Shown here one piece after another: positions 1 to 24,364 of a DNA stretch of 64,000 bases (its first letter is position 1; each line of letters begins with the position of its first letter). This stretch comes from Larimichthys crocea (lineage: Eukaryota; Chordata; Actinopteri; Sciaenidae), in contig NC_040016.1 in assembly GCF_000972845.2 (NCBI RefSeq), forward strand, positions 15,290,967-15,354,966, written 5' to 3'. Below the pieces are notes generated by a model, which ran no database searches, was not told the origin of the DNA, and was given only the letters and a program-made list of their open reading frames with translations. A program made the position numbers and the translations under genes.

Positions 1-176
1 GGGCCGAACCGGACGACAAAATGTGCTTCCTCCTGTGAAACCCCGCCTCCGCGTTTCCATGCATTGGCGCGCATCGCTCCTGTGGCTGTAGCTCTCTGCT
101 GCTCCTCCCCGGGTGGTGGTGGTGGTGGACTGACTGACTGACTCTGTAGCGGGCTGCGGGTGAAAACACAGCAGGC
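1..176 (+). promoter_or_regulatory. ipo9: ipo9 promoter-proximal region and 5' UTR (partial)
   Basis: GC-rich sequence with many CpG dinucleotides leads directly into the ipo9 start codon. No TATA box is evident, as is usual for a housekeeping CpG-island promoter. A GGT/GACT simple-repeat patch (about 113-142) precedes the start. The transcription start cannot be placed, and further promoter sequence probably lies outside the window. Confidence 0.5.
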
Positions 177-13337
<13,161 letters not shown>

Positions 13338-13674
13338 CACCGCCACCTGCCGCTCCGACACATCTTCTTCCATTTATAGCGCCCTCTCGTCTATTGTCCC
13401 GTCAGTTCTGCTCTCATGAAGAATTTACAACATAACTAAGAAAAGGAGAAATGAACTTGGGATCATGGGCCTGGCAGAGGAAGGGAACTGTTATGAAAGA
13501 GATTTACACGCACTTACCCATAACTCTCCTGTTTCTGCATACTTGTGATGGGATGTAGCACTTTGCAGATGTTAAACTGAGGAAGATGACGAGGTGAGAG
13601 ACTGCCCGGGTCTGTTCCTGAAGAAGGTCAGAGGACTCACCATTTTAGTGTAATTTCAGACTGGATGAGGTTTG

Positions 13675-13680
13675 AATAAA
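13675..13680 (+). terminator. ipo9: Probable ipo9 poly(A) signal
   Basis: AATAAA lies 338 nt after the ipo9 stop. A second AATAAA at 14060-14065 could serve a longer transcript. The choice cannot be made from sequence alone. Confidence 0.6.
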
Positions 13681-14682
13681 AAAAAGGTTGAGGCTCCACA
13701 GTGGGACAGGTGAACCATTAAACATGAGCGGACTATTTTGCCATGTCCTATTTGTAACTTAGCCCGTTATTTTTGTGTTTCTGTGCAAACGGAGTAAAAT
13801 GCAACATGGGAAAACTTTTTCCAAGAGACTTTACATTGATTGAAGCAACAACAAAAACAAACATGTTTGGAGAGAAACATTTGGCGGCCTTATATTCCAG
13901 AAAACGCCGACTGTTTCTGACAGGAAATGAAAAAGCTCTTCGACCAGCTGTCGTGTCTCGGGGTACGGTGGGTATTTGGGAATTCACACTGTTGCCATGG
14001 TGATTCACAGCCTTGTCATTTCCTTGTACCCATTGAAAGTTGGGATGGAAAAATTTCTAAATAAACGTCCCAAAAGGACAACATTTCCAGATTGATTTCC
14101 AGATTCTTCTCTTTTTCTCCCCACGCTGGGAATAATATTTGCAGGTTTTTAATGAAATCTGAGAATTAAAAGTGATAAACACATTTTATTTCCACTCAGG
14201 AGGATTTGATCACCCTTCATGCTGCCCCAGACTGAGACATTTTACTGACATGCTGCATTTTTGCATATTTTAAGTAAAAAAAACATTTAATTCAAGGTGT
14301 CTTTGTTCACTGATTTGTGCTCAGTATAAAGTCACTGTACAATGAAAGCTGTTGCTAGAGTCAGTTTTGACATTTTTATCAATAACCTTCAGCCATAACA
14401 TACATATGGTGTTAATTATGATAATCCATTGATCCCTATATGTTGGTAACACTTATTTAGCATTTATAAGCTGTATATAAACATTGAAAGTAGTTGTAAG
14501 ATGATAAAAGGACATTTATTAGTGTTTATGAATGTACAGATTTTGTTATTGTAACCAGTTCTATCAAGACATTTTCTATTACACATTACTTTGTTTTTTC
14601 TTTATCCGTTTATATACCTGTCACTACTAATGGGTACCCACCACAGGAGGAAAGGAGTACAAATGCATATTAAACACTTGAA

Positions 14683-14760
14683 GGTCCAGTGTGTAGGATT
14701 TAGTGGCACCTATGTGAGGTTACAGATTGCAACCTAATGAATACTCTTAATTAGATCATC
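14683..14760 (+). repeat. GTCCAGTGTGT miniature element, 5' end fragment
   Basis: It begins AAGGTCCAGTGTGTAGGATT and continues TAGTGGCACCTATG and GAGGTTACAGATTGCAACC. The same start occurs at 2408 (minus), 15690 and, diverged, 17062. From recall this family is very common in percomorph genomes. The opposite end was not found nearby. Confidence 0.6.
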
Positions 14761-14805
14761 AGTTTAATCAGAGCTGCCAAAATGATCTGCGGTCATCAAA
14801 CTTAA

Positions 14806-15310
14806 TGAGAATCAATTGTATTGGCCAAGTATGTGTACACACACACACACACAAGGAATTTAACTATTTCTTTACATTGCTCTTAATATTACAGCTTAAA
14901 ACGAGACAACAAAGCTGAACAAAGACGGATAATAGCAAACAAAACTATTATCTATATACAGATAGGTGTATGTAAAATCACACAAAAATAACATAATAGC
15001 TACAAGTCAAGTGTTATGTACATGAGGTAGGTGGATATGACAGTATATACATATATATGCACAGCATGAGTAGCTTGTGTGTGAATGAACAATAACTAAG
15101 AGTAAACAATGAGGATAAATTATAATGTACAGGTATTGCACAGAGTAATGGTATTGACTCTGTGTCTGGTTTTAGCTGTGGCATGTATACGTCTATATAC
15201 AGATGATTTATAGATAGAAGATCTATAAGTCCTAAATGGAGGGCAGGTTGGCGCCAGTTGTTATACAGTCCTGACTGTGCATTATATTCTGTTCATGTCC
15301 TGTTTGGAGG
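14806..15310. repeat. Probable interspersed repeat, class uncertain
   Basis: The stretch starts near TTGTATTGGCCAAGTATGTG with a short (AC)n and AAGGAATTT, and ends near GTCCTGACTGTGCATTATAT. Both motifs resemble a repeat common in teleost genomes, from recall. No coding capacity or terminal repeats are visible, so boundaries are approximate. Confidence 0.45.
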
Positions 15311-15689
15311 ACAAGCCAAGCAGTGACGGATTGAGAGTTGTCCTTTTTGATTCGTGTGAATAATCAAATGAACAGTGGCTCTTTTCCATGTAGCTATTTC
15401 AGCTTCGGGGTCCTGTTAGTGAGTGTGCCGCCTCGCTGTCACACTCTCATGGCTTACTGGGACACTTGAATAAAACAGAGACATTGTTAACTAAATCCCC
15501 CAAATCTGCTGGCTCCCTCACTCTCAGCAAATTTAATCCAGCAGTGGACAATCACTACAGGGGGCTCGGCCTCTGTCAGGGTAGTGACAGACTGACAGCT
15601 GGGGAGGGAGAGAATTATTGGTGACGAAAGCTGCCTCCAAAATCAGCCAATAGCGAAATTCAAATGTAATAGCTAAGTATGAACCAGTG

Positions 15690-15848
15690 AAGTCCAGTGT
15701 GTGGGATTTAGTTGCATGCAATCGCTGCATTGTATTCTCCTCACGTCATCCATCAGCCTTCCAAGTGTAAAGGAGCCAACAACGGTTGTCTATGTCTGCC
15801 TTATTCTGAAAATAGAGGTCCCCTAAAATCTGACACACTGGACCTTTA
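15690..15848. mobile_element. GTCCAGTGTGT miniature element, complete short copy
   Basis: The left end reads GTCCAGTGTGTGGGATTT. The right end, read on the minus strand, is AAAGGTCCAGTGTGTCAGAT. These form a terminal inverted repeat of about 11 bp plus a further GATTTTA match. At about 160 bp with no coding capacity it fits a MITE. No clear target-site duplication was found. Confidence 0.7.
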
Positions 15849-17061
15849 AATACCCATATACAGTGGTTTTCAAATGGAAAAAAGTGGTCCGAGAGTTTAG
15901 TTACGTTTTAATGTAACCTGTGGTAAAACAAGTCTGATGATAAAAGGTGTAACTTCTGCCACGGGTGCAACAAAACTGCAGTCCGCACATGCTCACACAG
16001 ACCTCAGAGGTGGTCTGATTAATTACTAATCATGTGAAATCACCCGAGTGTAGTCTTAACCCTTACTGTGCTGTTTCTGTGTGTGACCTGCTCTTACGTA
16101 GATACATACACAAAAAAAACATCATTCAACCATAATCATCACCAAATGTGTTTGTGATTGTGGGTCTGCATGGAGATGTTTTCCATCTAATGGGTGAAGA
16201 TAATCTAGTTTTACCCATTAATTTCCTGTGATGATCATTTTTCACTGGGACAAACAAAGTTGATTAGATTAGAAACTTCAATGAAAGTGGTGGTCAGAAA
16301 TTTTAGATAGTCAAACGCCTAGTGTGGAGGATATCATTCAATATCAAGGCCTTGAGGCAATCAAAGGAAAAATAACATTTTTATGATTTTATGAAGTTTT
16401 AAATCGGTCAGATTTCACCCCAACAACACAGGAGGGTTTCATAGTTATTATTAATGCTCTATCTTGTGATTAGTTCTTGATTTGATTTGTCATTTTTAGA
16501 TTCAGGGCACATCTGGGAGGGCTGAAGATTCTCCACAAGGGGGAGCTGTACTCTACGTTCAATCCTCACTGAGATAACTTGACTTTAGCACCTGCCTCAC
16601 AAGCCAACTTCATTGTGTTTACACTGTTTAGACCTGGGATGCCTGCAGCATATTTCATCTTAATAATAAATATAGTTTCCCTTATGATATCTTAGCACCA
16701 ACACCACCACGGGGAATACTTGTACACATCATGAGGAGCTGTGCTCTTCATCAGGTACGTGCTACAATCCAGACCACGCCAAGTCTCTCTCCATCCACAC
16801 GGTGCGGCGGAGCGGCGAGGGAGGAGGGGGGTGCGCTGACCTCTCGAGGTGCATTCACGGGTGCTCGTAAACATCAGTTACTAAGAAACATGAAGCAGCT
16901 AACCCAGTTTTAATCACTATAAACTAACCAATTCAGTGTTACACTTAAATCAGTTTCCTAATATTACAATAATTATAACTGTAGAGTCCCAAAGCATGGC
17001 TTTAATATTGCTGTAATAATTTGTTTTTGTTGTTTCACATTTTCATACTTTTATCGAAAAA

Positions 17062-17840
17062 GACCAGTGTGTAGTGGTGTAGCTGCAGATTGAACCCCCT
17101 TTTGCTTTTTAAGAAACTTTATTAGTAATATAGTATAAAACCGAACATGGAAACACAGCTTATTGATACACATACAAAAGAGGAAAGAAAAAAAGAAGAC
17201 AGTTTAAAATACACACGGGTACAAAACCATATGTACACATACACCCTGACATGTTATACTCATACATATACACACACATACACAATATACATATGAGCAG
17301 AATACAAAGCAATCAAATTGTCAAAATATGCCATGGAAGACTCCCTCTACTATCAAGTGAACGGCGTCTTCTAAGATCAGTCACTATTTGTTTAAAAACT
17401 GACTCGCTATCGATCACTGTCTGGTTAATAATCATTTTACATCTAGTTTTCCATAATTTATTATTTACAATACTAATGACAAACTGAAATAGTTATTTTT
17501 TATTAGAAGACATATTTTCTTGAAAAATGTTATATACTATAGAGGTATAGTTTATTGTAAAGCTAAGACCTATTTTTTGTAATAAGGACCAGACATTTTT
17601 TGTTCTATAACAATTTATTAAAAGATGTTCCTGAGTTTCGTCCTCATTACAACCCCCTTTTGCCTCACCCTCTCCTTCCAAGCCTGAAGGAGAAACTACA
17701 GCAGTTGTGAAACATGTGAGAAAAAAACAAAAGACCCTATCTAGAGCCATTGTTTTCGTTTCTCCATTTAGGGCCACTGTTCAACATGGTGGACTCCTAG
17801 GAAGAACACCCACTGTTATGACTACCAAAAAGTAACTTGA
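17062..17840 (+). mobile_element. Older miniature element of the GTCCAGTGTGT family, split by an L1 insertion
   Basis: The left part (17062-17105) carries ACCAGTGTGTAGTGGTGTAG and GCTGCAGATTGAACC. The right part (17651-17840) resumes with CCTTCCAAGCCTGAAGGAG and continues with sequence typical of the interior of the same family (ACCCTATCTAGAGCCA, ACATGGTGGACTCC). Removing the L1 and one 13-bp duplicate restores a continuous element. The right boundary is approximate. Confidence 0.6.
17106..17650 (-). mobile_element. 5'-truncated L1-like LINE fragment with 13-bp target-site duplication
   Basis: On the minus strand the 5' end encodes CNEDETQEHLLINC followed by YRTKNVWSLLQKIG, the zinc-knuckle-like tail found after the reverse transcriptase of fish L1-type LINEs. 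The 3' end is AATAAAG plus a short A-rich tail at 17106. Identical 13-bp copies of AACCCCCTTTTGC flank it at 17093-17105 and 17651-17663, the expected target-site duplication of target-primed reverse transcription. The copy is a dead fragment. Confidence 0.85.
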
Positions 17841-18404
17841 TTAGTCGCTAATAGTGGTTTGAGAATTGTTCTTCACTCGGTTTAGGTAAAACAAAATAAT
17901 GTGCAAAGGTTTCTTCTGTTTCGGGTAAGGTTCCCCATTTATTGCAAAAAATAAAGAAATGACAAAACATTACCATGTAGGTTGTTGGTGACTGGAACAT
18001 AAAGCTGCTTTTCAGCTGGATGCAGTGATGCCGGTAAGAACTGGTGTGCTCCCCACCACCATTCAACTCAAACTGATTTAAATCCTATTATATACACCTG
18101 GTGCTGGGTGCTTACCAATTAGACAGAAACAAAAAATACTACAAAACATACACACACATATGGCTCCTACCAGGGGCCCCAACAAATAGGTAAACATCAA
18201 TAAAAAATTATTAAACCATCATCATTGTGTATATATATTTCAAATATAATAATGAAATGAATTATCTCTTTGTTTTTATGTGTTTTGGGCAGTAAAAGTT
18301 AAAATAAAAAAAATGGCCTTTAGCACATTTTTATGGTGGCTTTTAATCTTGCATCAAATAGCGAACTGCACTGCAGACTGTATGCAGACTTGCATGCATG
18401 TACA

Positions 18405-18529
18405 CAGGGTCGCCGCCAGGAATTTTGGGCCCCATGACAAAAAAAATCCAATTGGGCCCGCTAATTTTATATTGGTGTTTACCTATTTTTTGTTGCCCCC
18501 TAACTTTTCCCTCCTATACGGCGCCCCTG
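18405..18529. mobile_element. Nested 125-bp hAT-like MITE
   Basis: It starts CAGGGTCGCCGCCAGGAA and ends CGGCGCCCCTG, giving terminal inverted repeats of about 11 bp with one mismatch. The flanking octamers CATGTACA and CATGATGA agree at only five positions; the right one merges into an (ATG)n tract. Its left end is nearly identical to the right end of the surrounding element. Confidence 0.6.
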
Positions 18530-18554
18530 CATGATGATGATGATGATGATGATA
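18530..18554. repeat. (ATG)n microsatellite
   Basis: About eight ATG units directly abut the right end of the nested hAT-like MITE. The run of methionine codons is not a gene. Confidence 0.9.
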
Positions 18555-18568
18555 GGGGCTTTATTTGT

Positions 18569-18638
18569 CATTGTAACAGTACAAGTACAGTTCAGCGAAA
18601 TTGCAGACCAGTTGAACTGTACTTGTACTGTTACAATG
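18569..18638. repeat. Perfect 26-bp inverted repeat with 18-nt loop
   Basis: The left arm (18569-18594, starting CATTGTAACAGTACAAG) is the exact reverse complement of the right arm (18613-18638), with loop 18595-18612. It lies inside the hAT-like element. The TTTATTTGTCATTGTAACAG flank resembles a teleost repeat end. Confidence 0.9.
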
Positions 18639-19204
18639 TACATGTACAAATCACCAGCAGTAAATATTGTGCTAGTATTGAACTACAATACACAAAACAG
18701 TTGCAAGCCTTTAATTAGAGTCATGTAAAGCTTTTGATGGGATAGTTAGGTCCTAGATATGTGATATGTGTGTAAATTCCTGGCGGCGCCCCTGGCTCCT
18801 ACACCCACTGTGTCTCATTCCAAGGTAACAAAGGCGTTTTTTTTTTTTAGGTGATTACACACTAATAAAATCATCCATCATCCACACTTCACAATTTTCT
18901 CTCTTGCATAACGTTTGAACCGATGGAGATTTTTTCCCCACATTCCAGGCGGTCCGTGAACGCACCATCCCCGTCGTCCCGGTTGAGCGGCGTCACAGCC
19001 GCGATGTGTCATTTCGACGGATAAATTTACCGATCGACGCAGCGACGAACGCTGCCCCGTCTCCTGCGCTGTCCGCCTGGGCCTGGATAATGTCAAAGAG
19101 GGGCCGTTAGTGCGCTCATCCTTGTGTGTTTATTAATTCATTCTCACTCCGATGTGAACACCTCCTCTGTCAACGTCTCCTCGCTTTGGCTTGTATTCTG
19201 CGGG

Positions 19205-22200
19205 ATGAGGATGATCTCACCAGCGGGCAACATGTCTCTCATCGGGCTGACTTTGGCGCTGCTCACCGTCCTCTGCTGCACATCTCCGGGTAAGAGGCTC
19301 CGCGCCACACAGGCCGCACCGCCGTTAGCTTGTAACGGTCAACCGTTATTTACCCGTTACACCCAGTGTTTATTTTTAAGGCCTTCATAACTGTCACTAA
19401 ACCGTCACTGTTTAAGTGTTTAACCTCCGTATGTGTTACGACTAATGCTTACACAAACCTTTTGTTTGTTTTTTTTTGTTTGTTTTTTTCTTATTTAAAT
19501 AGTAAAAAAAAAAAAGCTAACATTAGCCCGAGGGAACGTTAGCTCTGTGGTTACAGTTTGTTTTGTTTCAAACGTTTATCAAACGTTTATCAAACGTTTT
19601 ATTTATTTTTTTTATTTATTTTTTTAATTATTATGCAGCATTATACAGCTAATTTAAAAGTGGTTCAAACTTTCATGTCCAGCACATTTATCTGCAGTTT
19701 TAAAGAGTATAATACATTCAAACTATTGGAGGTAATACAGAACAAATTGCTGTCAATCATTGATGTGGAAAAACACTCACAGCTTGATGAATACACATCA
19801 TGTTCCTGCATTAATGGACACAGTTAATGGACCACAAACTCAAAGTAACATTACATGTGCTGAGCTTTATACAGTGCAGAAAGATGGCAAAACAACGTGT
19901 GTAACCATGTTGTATCAAGGGAGTGTGTAATCTCTTCAAGGCCCATCTCATCTAGACCCTGGAGCTTCCCAACATGAAACAAAGTGCAAATGTATGAATG
20001 GCTCAGGTCCACAGTGATGTCAACAATTCATTCATTTCCACCACAATCAGTATTACAAAGCAATAAGTGCAAATATTACAGTACTATCGAGCGTGCAGGA
20101 GGCGTATTGTGTGCATATTGTGTAGCGTAAGCGAACCAGTACTACGCTGTAATAGATTTTCTAATATCAAATGGCAGAATAAGGATTCTCTATGCCAGCG
20201 TTTAAAGGTCATCATCCAAAATTAGTCCAAACCGCTTCAGGAGCCAAGTCTATATAGATCTTGGCTCAGCATTGTACTGCAGACGTCCTCTAATGGAGTT
20301 TCCATCAGTTTAATACACTTAGAAAAATCCACAGCTCGACAGTCCTCACAGTGCGCTCCGAAACTTCAGAGAAGCTTCAAGTTAGAGTGACTTTTATTTA
20401 TTTTATTTAGGCTAATATCCCTTTTCTTGCGACTCAGATCAGGACTTGCTCTGAGTTTATTCTTCTGATAAACACTACACCGTATATATTTCATAGTATG
20501 TGTACTTTTGTCTCCTAATAGATAATGTTGGTCAAATTGTCCAAGAAATATTTGGGTTCATTAGTGCTGCAACTATTATTCAATGAATCCACTGACAACT
20601 GCACTTATTTTGATGATTGTCATCATTTTAAAGCAGTTTTTCAAGCAAAAATGCCAAACATTGATGGGTCTAGGCTCTGAAACGTGCTTTGTATTTTGTA
20701 TTTCCGGACTGTCAGACAAAAAAAAAAATAAATACATTTGTTGAGATCACCCTGAGCTTGAAGGGAACTATGATGTGCATTTGTCTGTTGTTTTCCAGGT
20801 CAAACAACTAGTCAATTTATAGGAAAAACTCTAAATTGACTAATTTTCATTGCAGACATGCACGTCCTTTTAAATCAGTCTTACTTGAGACCTAATCAGT
20901 TTTCAACCTCTGCCACAGGGATCCATTGAATAATGCATAATGACTGTGTTTGGTCCAGAATTGAAAATATGTAAAGAAAGAAGAGCTAGTGCATGTTCAA
21001 AATACATATTTATTTTTCTCCTGAAGGCAGAACAAATCTCACTTCAGAGACAACAGCACGTCTGTAAAACTGAGATCGTAAGAGGGAACATACATACTTT
21101 TGTCTGTCTGACCTGCTGCTTTCTTTATTACCGTACTCCTCGCTCTACTTCCTTATTTTCTTTCCCCTTTTGTGGATCCTTTCCCCCACAGTGTCATCCC
21201 ACCTCACGCTTTCTATTGCAATTTGTTTTGCAGCCAGTGGCAACGAGGACTGTCTGTGGTACGTGGATAAAAACGGCACCTGGCACAACGGCTTCGACTG
21301 CCCTCTCATCACGTTCTGCTGTGGGAACTGCCACCGGCGCTACTGCTGCCTGGACGCCTTCAAGATGATCACAGAGAGGGAGCAGAAACGCTGCATGCTC
21401 TTCCAGTTCAGGTGGGGGCGTGGGCGGCGGCGACGGCAGCAGCAGGGTTTTAATTTAATCACTTATTTATTAATTTACACGACACCTAGAGTCTGTATTC
21501 GTGTTCACAATTCTAGGCTATCACTGTGGGATCACATATTATTAATTTTCCTTAAGGCAGACGGATACTTGAACATTCTGCTTGAGGAGATTTGTTGCCA
21601 AAAAACTGCACAAAAAAATAACCTCCCTCTAAGATGTGTCCTTAATGAAGAGGAGATATGAATATTGTACTTCAAGATAGGTTTTAGTAGTTTAACATTA
21701 ACATTACACGGTTGCATCACCGCATGGTAAATTCACATGCGTTGCATGAACATATATAGAAAATACTTGTCTGCCATCATCGTGTATTTCTGCAAAAGTC
21801 TAGACGCTCTTAAACCAGCCTGTTCGCCATGTCCCATCAGTTACACTGGACTTAATGACCCTGCTCAAGTCCCCACAGTGTAATATGTTCTCATTAGTTG
21901 TTGTATCACATCAGCTATTCGCGCTTTCAATGGTGCTTAATGCCAGAGTCCCCTGTGAAGGATCGTGATAATGCTGGACTAAGCAAGCTCGTACCTCAGA
22001 GACTGCAACATGGCAGTTTTCCTCCACAGCCCTGGAAACCATCCATCACCATCCAGTAGCGAGCAGACAACCTGCAGCTTATTAAGCCCGATGGGAGATC
22101 AGATCAGTGGGTGGCGGAGGCTGAGCTGAAACGGAGGGCTTTGTTGCTTCACTGAGACGACGAGGTGATGGAATTTGGTAGAGAAAGGCAGAGAGATGCA

Positions 22201-23902
22201 GGGTGTATGTCATTAGCTGGGATGTGATTTCAGGGTCAATCTTTAAGCAGTGTGTCTGAATGAAAAGCTTCACATCACAGCCATATCTGCCTTAATCCTT
22301 TCAAAAGTAACTTAATGAGGAAGAAAGAAGGGGAGGAACAACTCCAGATGATCAAAGTATGAAATGCTTTAGTCCTCTTCTTTCTCTCCTCTCAGCCCCA
22401 CCACTTTAGCTGGCATTGCCTCCTCCATCCTCCTGTTTGTGGCCATCATTGCAACCATGGTCTGCTGCTTCATGTGCTCCTGCTGTTACCTCTACCAGAG
22501 AAGGCAGCAGAGAGGGAGGACACCTTATGATGGTAAGACCTCTATTCTTGATGACCATGCATGTGCAGACAACCACAAGGTTATCGTTTACAGCAATCTG
22601 TTGCTCTTTTTAACCCCACAGTCCAGCAGATCCCAATGGCCAACTACCCAGTGGAGCCCATGTATGACGCTTACGGAAAACCACTGGGACCCTCTGAGTA
22701 TCCACATGCAGGTTATCCAATGGCGCCCCAGTACCCCGGCATGCCACCACAGTACCCTGTGATGCATCCTGGACCCTATCCACCACACCTGATGGATCCT
22801 GCATACAGCCAGGGTAAGAGTAGCAGTAGATATTATTAATTATAATACTGATAATAACTTTATTCATATAGCACTTTTTGGAAAACAGAGTTTACAAAGT
22901 ACTTTCACAGACAAGCACAAACATGATATTCAGGCAAAAGTAGTCAAAGGATGATAAAATAGGATTTAAGAACGTGGTGATGGCAAAAGACATTTAAAAG
23001 ACGAGATAATATGAAGCAATTGAGTATTAGAAATTAGAAAAACAAGACACTAAAATATGGTAAAAAGATAAAATAATAACACAGCAATAACCACTTTTTC
23101 ACTTTTTTAATCACATAAAAGCGAGTCTATAAAAATGTGTTTAAGAAGTGATTCAAAAGAATTCACTTCTTAAAATAGATTTTTATTTTTAATAGTCACC
23201 AATATCAGTGAGTCTTAAAAAAAGGAAAAAGACCTGACTTGCACATAAATCAACATTCTATTAATCTGTATAAAATCTGAGCTATGTGAAGTAGCTAAGT
23301 AAAATTGTTCAGTGAATATGACACAACCCTGCTGGAGCAAAAGAAAAGAAGAAAGATGAATAGTGTTGTTGTGTTTTGTGCCCTTCTAACAGCAGGAAAT
23401 AAGTTAGGTTGGTTTTTAGGTCTTTGAACAGCCACTGTAAAAGATGAAATCTTTTGAGGATATTTATGATCCGTGGGATTGTTTGGGTGACCCTCTGATC
23501 TCTCCCACAGCACAAATATCAGGCTGAAATCTAAAAAACTAAGAGGCAATTTGCCTTGAAATGTATTCATTATGATCATGCTTTTCAGAGGTTGAACATT
23601 TCCTAACTTGAATACTGTTGTCTTACACCACCAGCAGTGGAAAAGGTCAACTTTGATAAAAGTTTTTATACTGCACGTTTCATAACACTGAGGGCATAAA
23701 CCCATTTTAATTATAATGATGACATGTGACCAATAGTACCAACATAAGGACAGGTTTTTATCTTTTTGGCAGCTCTAGTGTTAGTGATAGTTTTAAGTGG
23801 TTCTTAGTGTAAATGTAATACAATATGAAGATCTGACTTTATTTTATGTTTTATTTTCCAGCCCCTCCACCTTACTCTCCACCTCAGTATCCTGGTCATT
23901 GA
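19205..23902 (+). CDS. shisa4: Shisa family member 4, single-pass membrane protein, 5 coding exons
   Basis: Coding exons 19205-19289, 21234-21411, 22396-22532, 22622-22813 and 23862-23902 (stop TGA) join in frame to 210 aa, near the size of human SHISA4. Order: a hydrophobic signal peptide (SLIGLTLALLTVLCC, about residues 11-25); a cysteine-rich ectodomain with C35, C51, C57, C58, C61, C66, C67 and C82 (EDCLWYVDKNGTWHNGFDC, FCCGNC, YCC); a transmembrane helix near residues 92-114 (TLAGIASSILLFVAIIATM) followed by a CCFMCSCCYLY juxtamembrane cysteine cluster; then a Pro/Tyr-rich cytoplasmic tail with PPPY near the end. Shisa proteins act as ER or plasma-membrane adaptors; the function of SHISA4 itself is poorly defined. 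An in-frame upstream ATG at 19124 exists, but 19205 puts the signal peptide near the N-terminus; a second in-frame ATG at 19232 is also possible. Confidence 0.95.
19290..21233 (+). other. shisa4: shisa4 intron 1 (1.9 kb)
   Basis: GT-AG intron after the signal-peptide exon. An 11-bp unit ATCAAACGTTT is repeated around 19575-19600, and several T-rich tracts follow. No gene was recognised. Confidence 0.7.
21412..22395 (+). other. shisa4: shisa4 intron 2
   Basis: GT-AG intron splitting the Ser codon before the transmembrane exon. No feature recognised. Confidence 0.7.
22814..23861 (+). other. shisa4: shisa4 intron 4
   Basis: GT-AG intron before the 41-nt terminal coding exon (APPPYSPPQYPGH). 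AT-rich with no recognised feature. Confidence 0.7.
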
Positions 23903-23914
23903 TGGGCTCGCCTA

Positions 23915-23917
<3 letters not shown>

Positions 23918-23980
<63 letters not shown>
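23918..23980. repeat. (AC)n microsatellite in the shisa4 3' UTR
   Basis: About 31 uninterrupted AC units start 16 nt after the shisa4 stop codon. Transcribed as part of the 3' UTR and very likely polymorphic in length. Confidence 0.95.
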
Positions 23981-23982
<2 letters not shown>

Positions 23983-24358
23983 GGGGAAACACCAGCAACT
24001 GAGAGAAATGACTGTTTTAAACGGAGAAGGCAGCAACACTCTCACACACTCAAACACACACTCAATAAACAGAGCTTGACTAGCAGTGGTTTGCCTGTGA
24101 AAGAAAACAGGAGGCACTTTAAGGGTTTTCTTTTTGTTTGTTTGTTTATTTACAACATTGTCCTACTTTTTCTGGAGCTTTTACGTAAGTCAAATTGTGT
24201 TCTGCAACCTGACGCCCGATTGAGGGCATCACACCATCCCCAAAGTGAGGAGGTATCCGGCTGGCGTCTTGCTCTGACAGACTCACCTAAAAACAGGGCG
24301 CTCTCTCATCGTTTACTAAAGGGAAAAATGCTTTACTTCCTCACTTTTGTTAAATTTG

Positions 24359-24364
24359 AATAAA
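24359..24364 (+). terminator. shisa4: Candidate shisa4 poly(A) signal
   Basis: AATAAA lies 457 nt after the stop. A further AT-rich AAAATAAAATG at about 24868 is a possible distal site. Confidence 0.5.

Larger units (their letters stand above)
18171..18794. mobile_element. hAT-like non-autonomous element with 8-bp target-site duplication
   Basis: The left end is CAGGGGCCCC; the right end on the minus strand is CAGGGGCGCCGCCAGGAATT. The 8-bp sequence GCTCCTAC occurs immediately outside both ends (18163-18170 and 18795-18802). The duplication length and CAGGG terminus are hAT hallmarks. No transposase is encoded. It contains a second short CAGGG...CCCTG element and a long perfect hairpin. Confidence 0.75.
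13681..19204. other. ipo9-shisa4 intergenic region
   Basis: About 5.5 kb without a recognisable gene. It is dominated by transposon remains: three copies of the GTCCAGTGTGT miniature element (14685, 15690, 17062), an antisense L1 fragment, a hAT-like composite element and a diffuse AT-rich repeat at 14810-15300. The last 350 bases before shisa4 are CpG-richer and presumably contain its promoter; no TATA box was evident. Confidence 0.75.

Noticed and set aside
20940..21661. Frames of 142 and 163 codons around shisa4 exon 2
   Set aside because: They read through intron sequence; only 21234-21411 has flanking splice sites and Shisa homology.
23797..24363. 188-codon frame after shisa4 exon 5
   Set aside because: It overlaps the stop-codon exon out of frame and runs through an (AC)n microsatellite; no protein similarity.
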